Shown one piece after another: positions 24,085 through 34,759 of a stretch of DNA of 64,000 nt (the stretch's first letter is position 1; the number at the start of each line of letters is the position of its first letter). The notes under the pieces are model-generated. The model searched no databases, was not told where the DNA came from, and was given only the letters and a program-made list of their open reading frames with translations. Source of the DNA: Paracoccus sanguinis (GTDB lineage Bacteria; Pseudomonadota; Alphaproteobacteria; Rhodobacterales; Rhodobacteraceae); assembly GCF_900106665.1 (NCBI RefSeq), contig NZ_FNNA01000003.1, positions 1-64,000 of the forward strand, written 5' to 3'. A program made the position numbers and the translations under genes.

Positions 24085-25059
24085 TCACGGCATGGCGGCA
24101 AAGTCGGGGCGGCGGTATTCCTGGACGAGGTCACGCAGCGCCTGCGGCGCGACGACCTCGACCTTGTCGCCCCACTGGTAGAGGTGCCACGCCATTTCGA
24201 GCCAGCCCGCGGCGTGGAAGCGGACGATCAGGCTGCCGTCCGGCTGCGGTTCCAGAACCTGCCGCGGGTGAAAGCGGAAGCCCGCGGCGCGGTCGGCGGC
24301 CTCGGCGGCGAAGCGCCAGACGACCTCGCCGTATTGCGCGGGGTCCTGCCAGACGCCGAAGGCCTGGGCGGCGTAATCGGCGATCGAGAACCCGTCGGCG
24401 AAGGCGAAGCTCTCGTGCAGCGCCTCGGCCTCGTGGATCAGGTCGATGCGGAAGTTCCGCACCTCGTCGGCCTTGGCCGGATCGCGCGCCGCAAGATAGG
24501 TCCGGTGCCCAAGCAGCACCCCGTGCGGTTCGAGGATGCGGGGCGCGGCGTCCCCGCTGTAGCGTACGCGCAGCCGGAACGGACCGCGCAGCGCCTCGAT
24601 GATCGCGTCGAGGATCTCGGGCCGCAGCCGGACCTTCGGTCCCGGCCGCGTCACCTGACCCATCGCCATCAGCACGGCCTCGGCATCCGCTTCGACCCGA
24701 GCCCGCGACGGCGCCCGTGACAGTAGCCCGTCGCGCAGGTTGTCGAGCGCCCGCGCATGGCGCAGCCGCCCTTCGGTCTGGGCCGTCCGGGCCGCGATCT
24801 CGAGCGCCTCGAGCCCGGTCTCGTAGCGCAGTTGCAGAGCGGAGAGGCCGGGGTCACGCAGTCGCCAGCGGCGCTTGCGGTCCTCTCCTTCCGTGATCTC
24901 GACGTTGCCGAAGCTTTCCTCCAGCGCGGCGGTCATGCGCTGCGCGGTGCGGTGCGAGATGGCGAACTCGGCGCGGATGTCGTCGAGGGTCACCCCGCCG
25001 CGCCGGGCGGCGGCCATCTGCGCCAGACGGATGAGATCCTGCGCCTTGGAAAATGACAT
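24085..25059 (-). CDS. WYL-domain transcriptional regulator
   Basis: I prefer ATG 25059 over GTG 25089, because the longer form would run through an inverted repeat that looks like an operator. The 324-residue product has an N-terminal winged helix ('ARRGGVTLDDIRAEFAISHR' with 'TAQRMTAALEESFG'), a helical linker, a WYL core ('FRLRVRYSGDAAPRILEPHG', 'LLGHRTYLAARDPAKADEVR') and a WCX-type C-terminal part ('RFHAAGWLEMAWHLYQWGDK'). WYL regulators (BrxR, CapW, PafBC types) sense ligands or nucleic acid and commonly control phage-defence genes. Here it is coupled to the HEPN-like gene and divergent from the nuclease-helicase gene. Confidence 0.88.
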   Translation of the reverse strand: MSFSKAQDLIRLAQMAAARRGGVTLDDIRAEFAISHRTAQRMTAALEESFGNVEITEGEDRKRRWRLRDPGLSALQLRYETGLEALEIAARTAQTEGRLRHARALDNLRDGLLSRAPSRARVEADAEAVLMAMGQVTRPGPKVRLRPEILDAIIEALRGPFRLRVRYSGDAAPRILEPHGVLLGHRTYLAARDPAKADEVRNFRIDLIHEAEALHESFAFADGFSIADYAAQAFGVWQDPAQYGEVVWRFAAEAADRAAGFRFHPRQVLEPQPDGSLIVRFHAAGWLEMAWHLYQWGDKVEVVAPQALRDLVQEYRRPDFAAMP

Positions 25060-25073
25060 GAGGTGCGCAAACC

Positions 25074-25088
25074 TGTCAGGAATTGACA
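25074..25088. promoter_or_regulatory. Inverted repeat TGTCA-N5-TGACA in the WYL/nuclease intergenic region
   Basis: TGTCA (25074-25078) and TGACA (25084-25088) form a 15-bp dyad just ahead of the WYL start, in the 135-bp region shared with the rightward small gene. It is a plausible operator for the WYL protein and could control both transcripts. Confidence 0.5.
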
Positions 25089-25194
25089 CCCGGGCAGGCT
25101 AGGTGTGTCACCGCGTCCTGTCGAGCCGATTCACGAGTGCTCGTTCTGGCGTCGGGGCACGGCAGGGCGCACTAGAGAGCATAGGAGACTGCAC

Positions 25195-25473
25195 ATGGCT
25201 GGTCGGGTGATCAGGATTGAACGGGTTGCGCCGCGCAAGGGCGTCGTCGAGGCGCCGGTCCGTACGGAAAAGGGGTATCAGTTGGCCGATCCGGCGCACG
25301 GTGCGGACAAGCACAGGGTCGCGCACGCGGTGTACGTGGAGACGCTGGAAGAGGCGGCGTCGCTCATCGCGCGCGGTTTCTCGCTGCGCATGGGGGCCAA
25401 TGGAAAATCGCCGTCGCTCGTCGCACGGGACAGCCTGCGGATCGTGCGCGAGGAAGCGGCTCAGGCCGGCTGA
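25195..25473 (+). CDS. Small unknown protein (92 residues) ahead of the nuclease-helicase
   Basis: The ATG at 25195 has AGGAG eight bases upstream; the longer open frame is not supported. The basic N-terminus ('MAGRVIRIERVAPRKGVVEA') is followed by 'VYVETLEEAASLIARGFSLR', which looks like a small alpha/beta fold. It has no signal or membrane segment, and I do not recognise the family. It lies 133 bp before the large nuclease-helicase gene, in the same direction, and is divergent from the WYL regulator. Confidence 0.65.
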   Translation: MAGRVIRIERVAPRKGVVEAPVRTEKGYQLADPAHGADKHRVAHAVYVETLEEAASLIARGFSLRMGANGKSPSLVARDSLRIVREEAAQAG

Positions 25474-25606
25474 ACGTTGCACGCGCGCGGGCGACCGCGC
25501 TCCGTCAGCCGCCTGAGTTGCCTGCGCGGCGTAGGTGATCGAGCAGAAGATCCGACGCGAGCACGTCGCGTCGGATCGCAACGTTGCTAGGGAAAGGAGC
25601 ACCACC

Positions 25607-28600
25607 ATGCGGCATCTCGACGGCGACATCCTCCTTTCGGCGACCGACCTGATGCGGTTCATGGGCTGCGCCCATGCGACCACGCTCGACCTGGGACGGC
25701 TGCGCGGCCAGGGGCCCGAGCCGGGCGAGACGACCGAGGACGCGCTGCTGCTGCAGAAACAGGGCGACGCACACGAGGCGGCGCATCTGCAGATGCTCAA
25801 AACCGCCGGGACATCGGTGATCGAGATCAATCGCGGCGATCTGGCCACGGATGCGCAGGCCACCCGTGCCGCGTTGGCGCAGGGCGCCGAGGTGGTGTTT
25901 CAGGGCGCCTTCCTGTCCGGCAACTGGGGCGGCTGGTCGGATTTCCTGCAGCGCGTCGACCGTCCCTCGGATCTGGGCCCGTTCAGCTACGAGGTGGCCG
26001 ACACCAAGCTGAAGCGCAGCGTGCAGCCCAAGCACGTGCTGCAGCTCGTGCTCTATTCGGACCTTCTGGCCAAGGTTCAGGGTGTGACGCCCGAGTTCGC
26101 CCACGTCGAACTCGGCAGCGGCGAGCGTGCCACGCTGCGGCTGGCGGACTTTCAGCACTACGCCCGTGCGGCGCGGGCCCGGCTCGAGGCGTTCGTGGCC
26201 GACCCCCGGCCGACCCGTCCGGTCCCGTGCGCCGATTGCGGACTCTGCCGCTGGGCGGGACACTGCGAGGGGGTCTGGCAGGCCGAGGACAGCCTCTTCA
26301 ACGTCGCCAATGTCACCCGCGGGCAGGTGAAGAAACTCGAGGCCGCGGGCGTTGCCACCATGGCGGCGCTGGCGGCCTTGACGGAGCCGGTGCGCGGCAT
26401 GGCCGCGGGCACGCAGGCGCGGCTGGTCACGCAAGCGCGCCTGCAACACGGCCGCAAGACCGGCGCGCCCAACTTTGAGCTGCGCGCCCCCGAGCCGGGC
26501 AAGGGCTTCGACCTGCTGCCTGAGCCGCAGCCCGGCGATCTCTTCTACGACATCGAGGGAGACCCGCATCACGAGGGTGGCCTCGAATACCTGCACGGTG
26601 TCTGGTCAGATGGCCAGTTCCGTGCCTTCTGGGCGCATGACCATGCGGCTGAGGCGGAGGCGCTCGATGCCCTGCTCGCCTTTTTCCGCGAACATCTCGA
26701 GTCGTTTCCGACGGCACGCATCTATCACTACGCGGCCTACGAGATCACCGCGCTGCGCCGCCTGACCACGAAATACGAGATCGGCGAGGCGTTCCTCGAC
26801 CGGCTGCTGCGCGAACGTCGGTTCGTCGATCTGTTCGCCGTGGTGCGCGGCGGGCTGTTCGCATCTGAGCCGAACTATTCGCTCAAGTCGCTCGAGGCCT
26901 TCTACGACCTCGTCCGTGCTGGCGAGGTGACGACGGCGGGCGGCTCGGTCGTGGCCTATGAGCGCTGGCGCGAGACGCGCGATCAGCGGATTCTGGACGA
27001 AATCGAGGATTACAACCGCATCGACTGCATCTCGACCGAGGCGCTGCGCGACTGGCTGGTCGGCATCCGGCCCGCAGGGGCGTGGCCCGCGCTGGCGCCC
27101 GAGGCCGCGCTGAAGGAGGCGGAGGAGGACGCCGATGCCCAGGCCCTGCGCGACCTCTTGTCCGCGTCGGATCTGCCCGAGGAGAGGCAGGCGATGCTGT
27201 TCGACCTGGGGCTCTTTCACAAGCGCGAAGCCAAGCCTGCCCAGTGGGCGGTGTTCGACTCGGCCGCGCGGGACGACGACGAACTGATCGACGATCTGGA
27301 CGCCCTCTCGGGGCTCGAGGCCATCGGGCCGGTGCGGCCGGTCAAGCGGTCGTTCACGCGCAGCTATCGCTACCCGCCGCAAGAAACCAAACTGCGCGCA
27401 GGCCAGAAGGCGACCGTCAGCGTGCCGGATGGGGCGCCCGTGTCGGTACTGATCGAGAGCCTCGACTGCCGCTGGCGGCAGATCACGGTCAAGGTCGGTC
27501 CGGGCAAGGACCACCTCCTGACCCCACGTCTGACGCTGGGCCCCGACTGGCCGCTGAACACCGATGTGATCGCGTGGGCCTTGCGCCACGTGATCGCCGA
27601 TCAGTGCGGCCCGCGGACCTATCGCGCCGTCGACGATCTGCTCTCGCGGGCGGCGCCGCGTCTGACGAGCGGGCCGCTGCTGCCGGTGGCCGACCCCGTG
27701 GCCGGCACGATTGCGGCCGTGGGCGCGATGGACGAAACCGTGCTGCCCCTTCAGGGCCCGCCCGGCACGGGCAAGACCTATGTCGCGGCCCGGGCGATCC
27801 TGTCGCTCGTCCGTCAGGGCGCGCGGGTGGGCGTGACCTCGAACAGCCACGAGGCGATCCGCAATGTCCTGATGGGCTGTCTGGGCGCGCTGGAGGACGA
27901 GGACCTGCCGTTCGCGCTCGATCTCGTTCACAAGACCAGCGGCGGCGACGACGGCTATCCCGACGATTGTCCGGTCCGCCGCACCGGCAGCAATGACGAG
28001 GCCGCCGACGCCCGCCACGTCGTCGGCGCCACGGCCTGGTTCTTCACCCGCGACGAGAACGTGCAGGCCTTCGACTGGCTGTTCGTGGACGAGGCCGGAC
28101 AGGTCGGGCTGGCCAACATGGCGGCGATGGGCCGGGCTGCGCGCAATATCGTGCTGATCGGTGACCCGCGCCAGTTGCCGCAGGTGATCCAGGGCGCCCA
28201 CCCCGAACCCGCGAACCTGTCATGCCTCGACTGGATGCTGGGCGAGCACGCGACCGTGCCGCCGGACCGCGGCATCTTCCTGCCGGTCACGCGGCGGATG
28301 CACCCGGCCGTCTGCCGCTTCATCTCCGATCAGGTTTACGAGGGGCGTCTGGCGAGCCACCCGGATACGGGCCGGCAAGCCGTGCGCGGCACCCGCTTGC
28401 CCGAGGCCGGCGCGCACTGGGTCCCGGTGCTGCACGAAGGCAACGCGCAGATCGCAGCCGAGGAGGTCGTCGCGATCCGCTCGGCCGTAGCCGAGCTGCT
28501 GACGGGCAGCTGGACCGACACGGACGGCACCACCCGGCCGATGCAGGCCCGCGACGTCATCGTCGTGGCCCCCTACAACGCCCAGGTGAACGCCCTGCGC

Positions 28601-28873
28601 GACGCGCTGCCGGACGACATCCGCGTCGGTACGGTGGACAAGTTCCAGGGGCAGGAGGCGCCGGTCTGTCTTGTGTCGATGACCGCGTCCTCTGCCGAGG
28701 AAACCTCGCGCGGCATGGAGTTCCTGTTCTCGCTCAACCGGATCAACGTCGCCGTCTCACGTGCCAAGGGGCTGGCGCTCGTCTTCGGTGCGCCGCGCCT
28801 GCGCGACGCGAAGTGCGACACGGTCGAGCAGATGCGGCTGGTGAACACGCTCTGCGCGCTTCCGGCGCTGTGA
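25607..28873 (+). CDS. RecB-like nuclease + DEDDy exonuclease + SF1 helicase fusion (TM0106-like)
   Basis: ATG 25607 follows AAAGGAG. The 1088-residue protein has three parts. Residues 1-250 are a TM0106-type RecB/PD-(D/E)xK nuclease ('YEVADTKLKRSVQPKHVLQL' with D, K and Q positions, and a cysteine cluster in 'PCADCGLCRWAGHCEGVW'). Residues about 300-500 are a predicted RNase H-like exonuclease ('LFYDIEGDPHHEGG' with D-x-E, 'YHYAAYEI', 'DYNRIDCISTEALRDWL'). Residues about 680-1088 are an Upf1/DNA2-like SF1 helicase with Walker A GPPGTGKT, Walker B 'LFVDEAGQ', 'LIGDPRQLPQVIQG', 'TVDKFQGQEAPV' and 'NVAVSRAKG'. A role in DNA processing or defence is inferred from neighbours. Confidence 0.9.
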   Translation: MRHLDGDILLSATDLMRFMGCAHATTLDLGRLRGQGPEPGETTEDALLLQKQGDAHEAAHLQMLKTAGTSVIEINRGDLATDAQATRAALAQGAEVVFQGAFLSGNWGGWSDFLQRVDRPSDLGPFSYEVADTKLKRSVQPKHVLQLVLYSDLLAKVQGVTPEFAHVELGSGERATLRLADFQHYARAARARLEAFVADPRPTRPVPCADCGLCRWAGHCEGVWQAEDSLFNVANVTRGQVKKLEAAGVATMAALAALTEPVRGMAAGTQARLVTQARLQHGRKTGAPNFELRAPEPGKGFDLLPEPQPGDLFYDIEGDPHHEGGLEYLHGVWSDGQFRAFWAHDHAAEAEALDALLAFFREHLESFPTARIYHYAAYEITALRRLTTKYEIGEAFLDRLLRERRFVDLFAVVRGGLFASEPNYSLKSLEAFYDLVRAGEVTTAGGSVVAYERWRETRDQRILDEIEDYNRIDCISTEALRDWLVGIRPAGAWPALAPEAALKEAEEDADAQALRDLLSASDLPEERQAMLFDLGLFHKREAKPAQWAVFDSAARDDDELIDDLDALSGLEAIGPVRPVKRSFTRSYRYPPQETKLRAGQKATVSVPDGAPVSVLIESLDCRWRQITVKVGPGKDHLLTPRLTLGPDWPLNTDVIAWALRHVIADQCGPRTYRAVDDLLSRAAPRLTSGPLLPVADPVAGTIAAVGAMDETVLPLQGPPGTGKTYVAARAILSLVRQGARVGVTSNSHEAIRNVLMGCLGALEDEDLPFALDLVHKTSGGDDGYPDDCPVRRTGSNDEAADARHVVGATAWFFTRDENVQAFDWLFVDEAGQVGLANMAAMGRAARNIVLIGDPRQLPQVIQGAHPEPANLSCLDWMLGEHATVPPDRGIFLPVTRRMHPAVCRFISDQVYEGRLASHPDTGRQAVRGTRLPEAGAHWVPVLHEGNAQIAAEEVVAIRSAVAELLTGSWTDTDGTTRPMQARDVIVVAPYNAQVNALRDALPDDIRVGTVDKFQGQEAPVCLVSMTASSAEETSRGMEFLFSLNRINVAVSRAKGLALVFGAPRLRDAKCDTVEQMRLVNTLCALPAL

Positions 28874-29392
28874 CGGCGGGGGCGCGGGTAGGCGGCGGCA
28901 TTGGCGGCTTTTGGGGAAGGCAAACGCGGTCGGCGGTGCAGTTGCGGTGCAGTGCGCACTGGCGCGGCCCGCCGGTGGTCTGATCACACGTTTAAAACTG
29001 CAGACCTGCCGGAGGCTCAGGCTTGCCCCTCCCGACACGATATGCAGCGTCTCCCAGCCTCACTTTCGTAACGAAACGTCCGGGTGGGAGCGCGCAGTGC
29101 AGCGATTGCACCGCTTTGCCCGGGTCATCCGCGGGCGAACCGACCGCTCAAGTGAAAGCGGTCATGCTGGCACGTCAGCCACTCGTCGAAGCTGCCAATC
29201 GCCGTCGAGTGGCTTCTTCCCACCCCGCGTCCGGCTTACTCGCAAGCGTTCCACTCACCGTCCGGCGAAACGGATCGACCTCACCCTCTGGCGCCGGAAG
29301 GATGGCCACACTTCCCGCAACCTTTGACTCAACCTGACACCTCCATTTACCCCCGTTCCAAAGCTCGCCCCACTACACCTCATCCTTCCGCC
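28874..29392 (+). other. Intergenic stretch at the right edge of the accessory block
   Basis: No gene is supported in these 519 bp. Composition is less GC-rich than the core genes to the right, and short frames on both strands lack ribosome-binding sites. I saw no terminator with a T-run after the helicase gene, and no copy of the tRNA-Ser 3' end that would mark an att site. Confidence 0.5.
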
Positions 29393-30430
29393 TCACCCCC
29401 GCACGCGGCGGCCGGCGAGCGTCAGGATCTCGTCGGCGATCTGCGGCAGCGGCACCAGCCGATCCACCGCCCCCAGCTCATGGGCGACGCGCGGCATCCC
29501 CCAGACCACCGAGGTCGCCTCGTCCTGAGCAAGGCACGTCGCGCCCGCGCGGCGCAGGGCGAGCATCGCCTCGGCGCCGTCGCGGCCCATGCCGGTCAGC
29601 ATCACCCCGATCGCCCGCTCGCCGAGCGCAGCCCCGCTCTCGAACAGGAAGTCCACCGACGGCCGGTGGCCGTTGCGCTTGTCGTCCTCGACCAGTTCGC
29701 AGACCGGGGTCCGCGGCTGTCCGAGGCGCAGATGCGTCTCGCCGCCCGGCGCAATGTAGATCGATCCCTGCTGCACCGGCAGTCCGGTCTCGGCGAGCCG
29801 CACCCGCGGCGCGATCCGCGCGTCGAGCCGCTGGGCGAAATTGGCGAGGAACGTCGGCGGCATGTGCTGGGTGATGAGGGTCGGGGGGCAGTTCGGTGGA
29901 AACTCGGCCAGGATGCGCTCCAAGGCATCTACCCCGCCGGTGGAGGACCCGATCAGCACGACGCGCCCGTTCCAGGCGAAACCACGGTCGCGGGGATCCG
30001 CCGATGGCGGAGCAGGCGCCTGGCGCGGCCGGGCGCGGATGCGGGCGCCCGCGGCGGCGACGATCAGGTCCCGCAGCCCCGCGAAATCCCCCGACTGCGG
30101 CGCCGACGGCTTGCCCACGCAGTCGACCGCGCCCAGCGACAGGGCCTGCACCGCCGCCGCGCTGCCCGATTGGGTGAGCGTCGAGACCATGATCACCGGC
30201 ATCGGGCGATCGACCATCAGCCGCTCGAGGAAGGCGAGGCCGCTCTCTCCCGGCATCTCGACGTCGAGCGTCAGCACGTCGGGGCGCAGCTCGGCGATCC
30301 GCGCGGTGGCCTGGGCGGTGTCGCGGGCCTCGCCCACCACCTCGATGCGCGGATCGTCCGACAGCGCCAGCCGGATCAGCCGCCGCATCGTCATCGAGTC
30401 GTCCACGATGAGGACCTTGACCGGGCGCAT
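29393..30430 (-). CDS. cheB: Chemotaxis protein-glutamate methylesterase, CheB type
   Basis: From ATG 30430 the 345-residue product has a receiver domain ('VKVLIVDDSMTMRRLIRLAL', phospho-acceptor Asp in 'DVLTLDVEMPGESG') and a CheB methylesterase domain. The latter has the catalytic Ser in 'VVLIGSSTGGVDAL', His in 'LITQHMPPTFLANFA' and Asp in 'GVMLTGMGRDGAEAM'. CheB deamidates and demethylates chemoreceptors after phosphorylation by CheA. No other che genes are nearby, so it is an orphan here and may act with a cluster elsewhere or in a non-motility pathway. An open frame reads upstream of 30430 but is not homologous. Confidence 0.9.
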   Translation of the reverse strand: MRPVKVLIVDDSMTMRRLIRLALSDDPRIEVVGEARDTAQATARIAELRPDVLTLDVEMPGESGLAFLERLMVDRPMPVIMVSTLTQSGSAAAVQALSLGAVDCVGKPSAPQSGDFAGLRDLIVAAAGARIRARPRQAPAPPSADPRDRGFAWNGRVVLIGSSTGGVDALERILAEFPPNCPPTLITQHMPPTFLANFAQRLDARIAPRVRLAETGLPVQQGSIYIAPGGETHLRLGQPRTPVCELVEDDKRNGHRPSVDFLFESGAALGERAIGVMLTGMGRDGAEAMLALRRAGATCLAQDEATSVVWGMPRVAHELGAVDRLVPLPQIADEILTLAGRRVRG

Positions 30431-30534
30431 CGGGTCAGGCCGGGCGGGTGAGAGGAACGGGAAGATCGTGGCGCATCGGCGGTCCCTGCGATTCGGCGTC
30501 TCTCGGACCGTCGCAGAAACTGTTGAAGAACCAG

Positions 30535-31284
30535 TTAAATCCACCAGCGTCCGGTGAGGGCGAGGCGGGCGAGCCCCGCCCGACGGGCGAACTCGCTGGG
30601 GCCGGCGGGATCGGTGCCGGCCGCCGCACTCCGCAGCGCCGCCCCGACCGCGGCGCCGGGAAAGAGCACCGCGTGGGCCCCGCGGGGCACGCGGCGCCGC
30701 TGCCCGCGCGCGGATGCGAAGGCCTCGCGCGCGGCCTGCGCCAGCGCCGGCAGCGCCGCCGGGTCCGGGCCGGGCAGCGCCAGCCCCAGCGCCGCCAGCG
30801 CCGGGCGGGCGCGCAACCACGCGACCAGCCCCGCTCCGCGCCCCTGGTTACGGAACACGGCGGGCTCGCCTGCGCCGAGGGCCGCGCCGGCACGCTCCAT
30901 CAGCGCGCCGCCGGTGGCGTCGGCGTAGGCGATCACCGCCTCAACGTCCGGGTGCGGCAGGCGCGCTGCGTCATGCATCCGCGCCTCGGCCAGCGGGGCG
31001 AGCGTCGCCGCCTCGCGCCCCCAGCCCTCCCACAGCGCGTCGAGGAGCGCGTGCGCCGGCGGCGGCCCCTCGGCCATCGCCGCGAGCCGGTCGGCCCACC
31101 AGCGCACCCGCATTTCGGCCACCAGAGGCTCGCGCGCGGCCAAGGCGGTGCGCGCCAGCTCGTCGTTCAGCGCGTAAAGCCCGAGCAGCTGCAGCCGCGC
31201 CGGACGGGGCGCGAGCAGCGCCATGGCCAGCCGGTCCGGGTCGGCCTGTCGCAGCCCGGCGATCAGCGCCTCGGCGCCGCTCAC
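30535..31284 (-). CDS. Squalene/phytoene synthase family protein (NDUFAF6-like)
   Basis: The GTG at 31284 overlaps the cimA stop by 4 bp (GTGA). The 249-residue product has the trans-isoprenyl synthase fold pattern: 'LALLAPRPARLQLLGLYALN', 'EMRVRWWADRLAAM' and 'VIAYADATGGALMERAGAAL'. It is shorter than true phytoene synthases, and I do not see two convincing DxxxD Mg-binding motifs. It therefore belongs with the NDUFAF6-like branch, linked to complex I assembly in mitochondria, more likely than with carotenoid synthesis. The role here is uncertain. It is the last gene of the cysS-cimA operon. Confidence 0.75.
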   Translation of the reverse strand: MSGAEALIAGLRQADPDRLAMALLAPRPARLQLLGLYALNDELARTALAAREPLVAEMRVRWWADRLAAMAEGPPPAHALLDALWEGWGREAATLAPLAEARMHDAARLPHPDVEAVIAYADATGGALMERAGAALGAGEPAVFRNQGRGAGLVAWLRARPALAALGLALPGPDPAALPALAQAAREAFASARGQRRRVPRGAHAVLFPGAAVGAALRSAAAGTDPAGPSEFARRAGLARLALTGRWWI

Positions 31285-32890
31285 GCCGCGCCATCGCGGA
31301 TCAGCTTCCAGCGGATCGCGTCCACCAGCGCCTCGAAGCTCGCGTCCACGATGTTGGGGGAGACGCCGACGGTGGACCACGCCGCGCCGCGGCTGTCGGC
31401 GGAATCGATCGTCACCCGCGTCACCGCATCGGTCCCCGCCCCGATGATCCGCACCCGGAAGTCTGTCAGCGCCATTTCGTCGATCGACCGCTGCCACGGG
31501 CCCAGATCCTTGGCCAGCGCCCGCCAGAGCGCGTTGACCGGGCCCGCATCCTCGCCGGTCTCGCCCACCGAGTCGCTCACCGACATGACCCGCTGGTCGC
31601 CGATGCGGACCACGACCACCGCCTCGCTGACCGAGATCCGCCGACCGATGGCGTTCAGCCGCCGCTCGACGGTGACCCGGTAGCGCTCGACCTCGAACAG
31701 CGGCGGCATCTGGCCCAGCTCGGCCCGCGCCAGCAGCTCGAACGAGGCCTGGGCTGAATCGTAGGCATAGCCCTGATCCTCGCGCGCCTTGACGGCCGAC
31801 AGGATGCGGGCGAGCGCCGGATCGCCCGGCTCGACCGCGATCCCTGCGCCGGCGAGGCGGGCGCGCAGGTTCGACTGCCCCGCCTGGTTCGACATCGGGA
31901 TCACACGGGCGTTGCCGACGAGCGCCGGGTCGACGTGCTCATAGGTCTGCGGCGCCTTGAGGATGGCGCTGGCGTGCAGCCCCGCCTTGTGGGCAAAGGC
32001 CGAGGCGCCGACATAGGGCGCGGCGCGGTCGGGGATGCGGTTCAGGATCTCGTCGAGCCGCCGCGAGATGCGGGTCAGCGCCGCCAGCCCCTCGGGCCCG
32101 ACGCCGAGCGAGAGGGTGCTACGAAAAGGCTCTTTCAACAGCAGGTTCGGGATCAGCGTGGTGAGGCTCGCGTTGCCGCAGCGCTCGCCCAGGCCGTTGA
32201 GCGTGCCCTGCACCTGCCGCGCACCCGCGGCGATGGCGGCGAGCGAGCCTGCGACGGCGTTGCCGGTGTCGTCGTGGCAATGGATGCCCAGCCGGTCGCC
32301 GGGGATGCCGGCGGCGATGACCTCGGCGGTGACGGCGCCGATCCGGTCGGGCAGGGTGCCGCCGTTGGTGTCGCAGAGCACGATCCAGCGCGCCCCGGCC
32401 TCGGCCGCGGCCCGCAGGCAGGTCAGCGCATAGCCTGGATTGGCCGCGTAGCCGTCGAAGAAATGCTCGGCGTCGAAGATCGCCTCGCGACCCTGCGCCA
32501 CGACATGGGCGATCGAGTTGCCGATCGTCTCGAGGTTCTCGTCGAGCGTGATGCCGAGCGCCTCGCGGACGTGGTAATCATGGGTCTTGCCGACGAGGCA
32601 GACCGCGGGCGTCCGCGCATCCAGCACCGCCGCCAGCACGTCGTCGTTCTCCGCCGAGCGCCCGGCGCGGCGGGTCATGCCGAAGGCGGTCATCACCGCG
32701 CGGGTCCGGGGCGGGTTCGCGAAGAACTCGCTGTCGGTCGGGTTCGCCCCCGGCCAGCCGCCCTCGATGTAATCCACCCCCAGCTCGTCGAGCATGGCGG
32801 CGATCTCGGCCTTCTCCGTGGCGGTGAACTGGACGCCCTGGGTCTGCTGGCCGTCGCGCAGCGTGGTGTCGTAGAGGCTGAGGCGGTCGG

Positions 32891-32894
<4 letters not shown>
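31281..32894 (-). CDS. cimA: (R)-citramalate synthase
   Basis: The GTG at 32894 overlaps the cysS stop by 4 bp. The 537-residue product has the DRE-TIM metallolyase core ('[18 protein letters not shown]' at the N-terminus, '[13 protein letters not shown]', '[17 protein letters not shown]', '[20 protein letters not shown]'). A LeuA-type C-terminal regulatory domain follows ('[20 protein letters not shown]'). It condenses acetyl-CoA with pyruvate to citramalate, a threonine-independent route to isoleucine. It differs from isopropylmalate synthase in this region by the pattern seen in CimA-type proteins ('[18 protein letters not shown]'). Confidence 0.9.
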
Positions 32895-34333
<1,439 letters not shown>

Positions 34334-34759
34334 GAGGTCCCCCTGCGGCGGGGGTCGCGTCGATACCGGACGTCCCGCCTGGCTGAATGTCAGACGATCC
34401 GGCAGCAGAACAAAGTGGCGCGCGCGTCCATGGGGGCGGTGTTACCAGCGGGGCGCGGTCCGGGCAAGCGGCGCGGGGGCAGGGGAGGCTCAGCGGTCAG
34501 GGGCTGTATTGAGGCTGGGGGATGGACATGCCTCGAACACCCGCACACGGTCCCCGGCATCCGGCATCCGGCATCCGGCATCCGGCATCCGGCATCCGGC
34601 ATCCGCTGGCAACTGGCAATAACAACGGGCAATCGGCCCGGGGGTTAACGGCGCCGCCTGTCTGTGGCCGGGTCGCGCTCACGCCAAGAACTAGTCTCAG
34701 ACCGGATCGCCCTCACTCCGCTCCGACGGTTGTCGGTGGACCGAGCGTCCCTCCTTCAT
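34334..34759 (+). other. Intergenic region between divergent-end cysS and the GGDEF gene, with a heptamer array
   Basis: No gene is supported in these 426 bp. The region holds the cysS promoter and, near its centre, a 7-bp tandem array (34554-34602). Weak open frames cross the array, but they have no ribosome-binding site and no recognisable product. Confidence 0.5.
34554..34602 (+). repeat. Seven perfect copies of a 7-bp tandem repeat
   Basis: CCGGCAT is repeated seven times without interruption, with a partial eighth copy (CCG). The array is intergenic, about 220 bp upstream of cysS. A 7-bp unit changes any reading frame when it gains or loses a copy, and it could alter promoter spacing. 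Confidence 0.92.

Noticed and set aside
30431-30820. Upstream extension of the cheB frame to 475 residues
   Set aside because: The added 130 residues are Arg/Gly/Ala-rich shadow sequence lying antisense to, and overlapping, the squalene/phytoene-synthase-like gene; the receiver domain starts exactly at the ATG at 30430.
34554-34602. The heptamer array as a CRISPR
   Set aside because: The repeats are 7 bp and contiguous with no spacers; there are no cas genes in the window.
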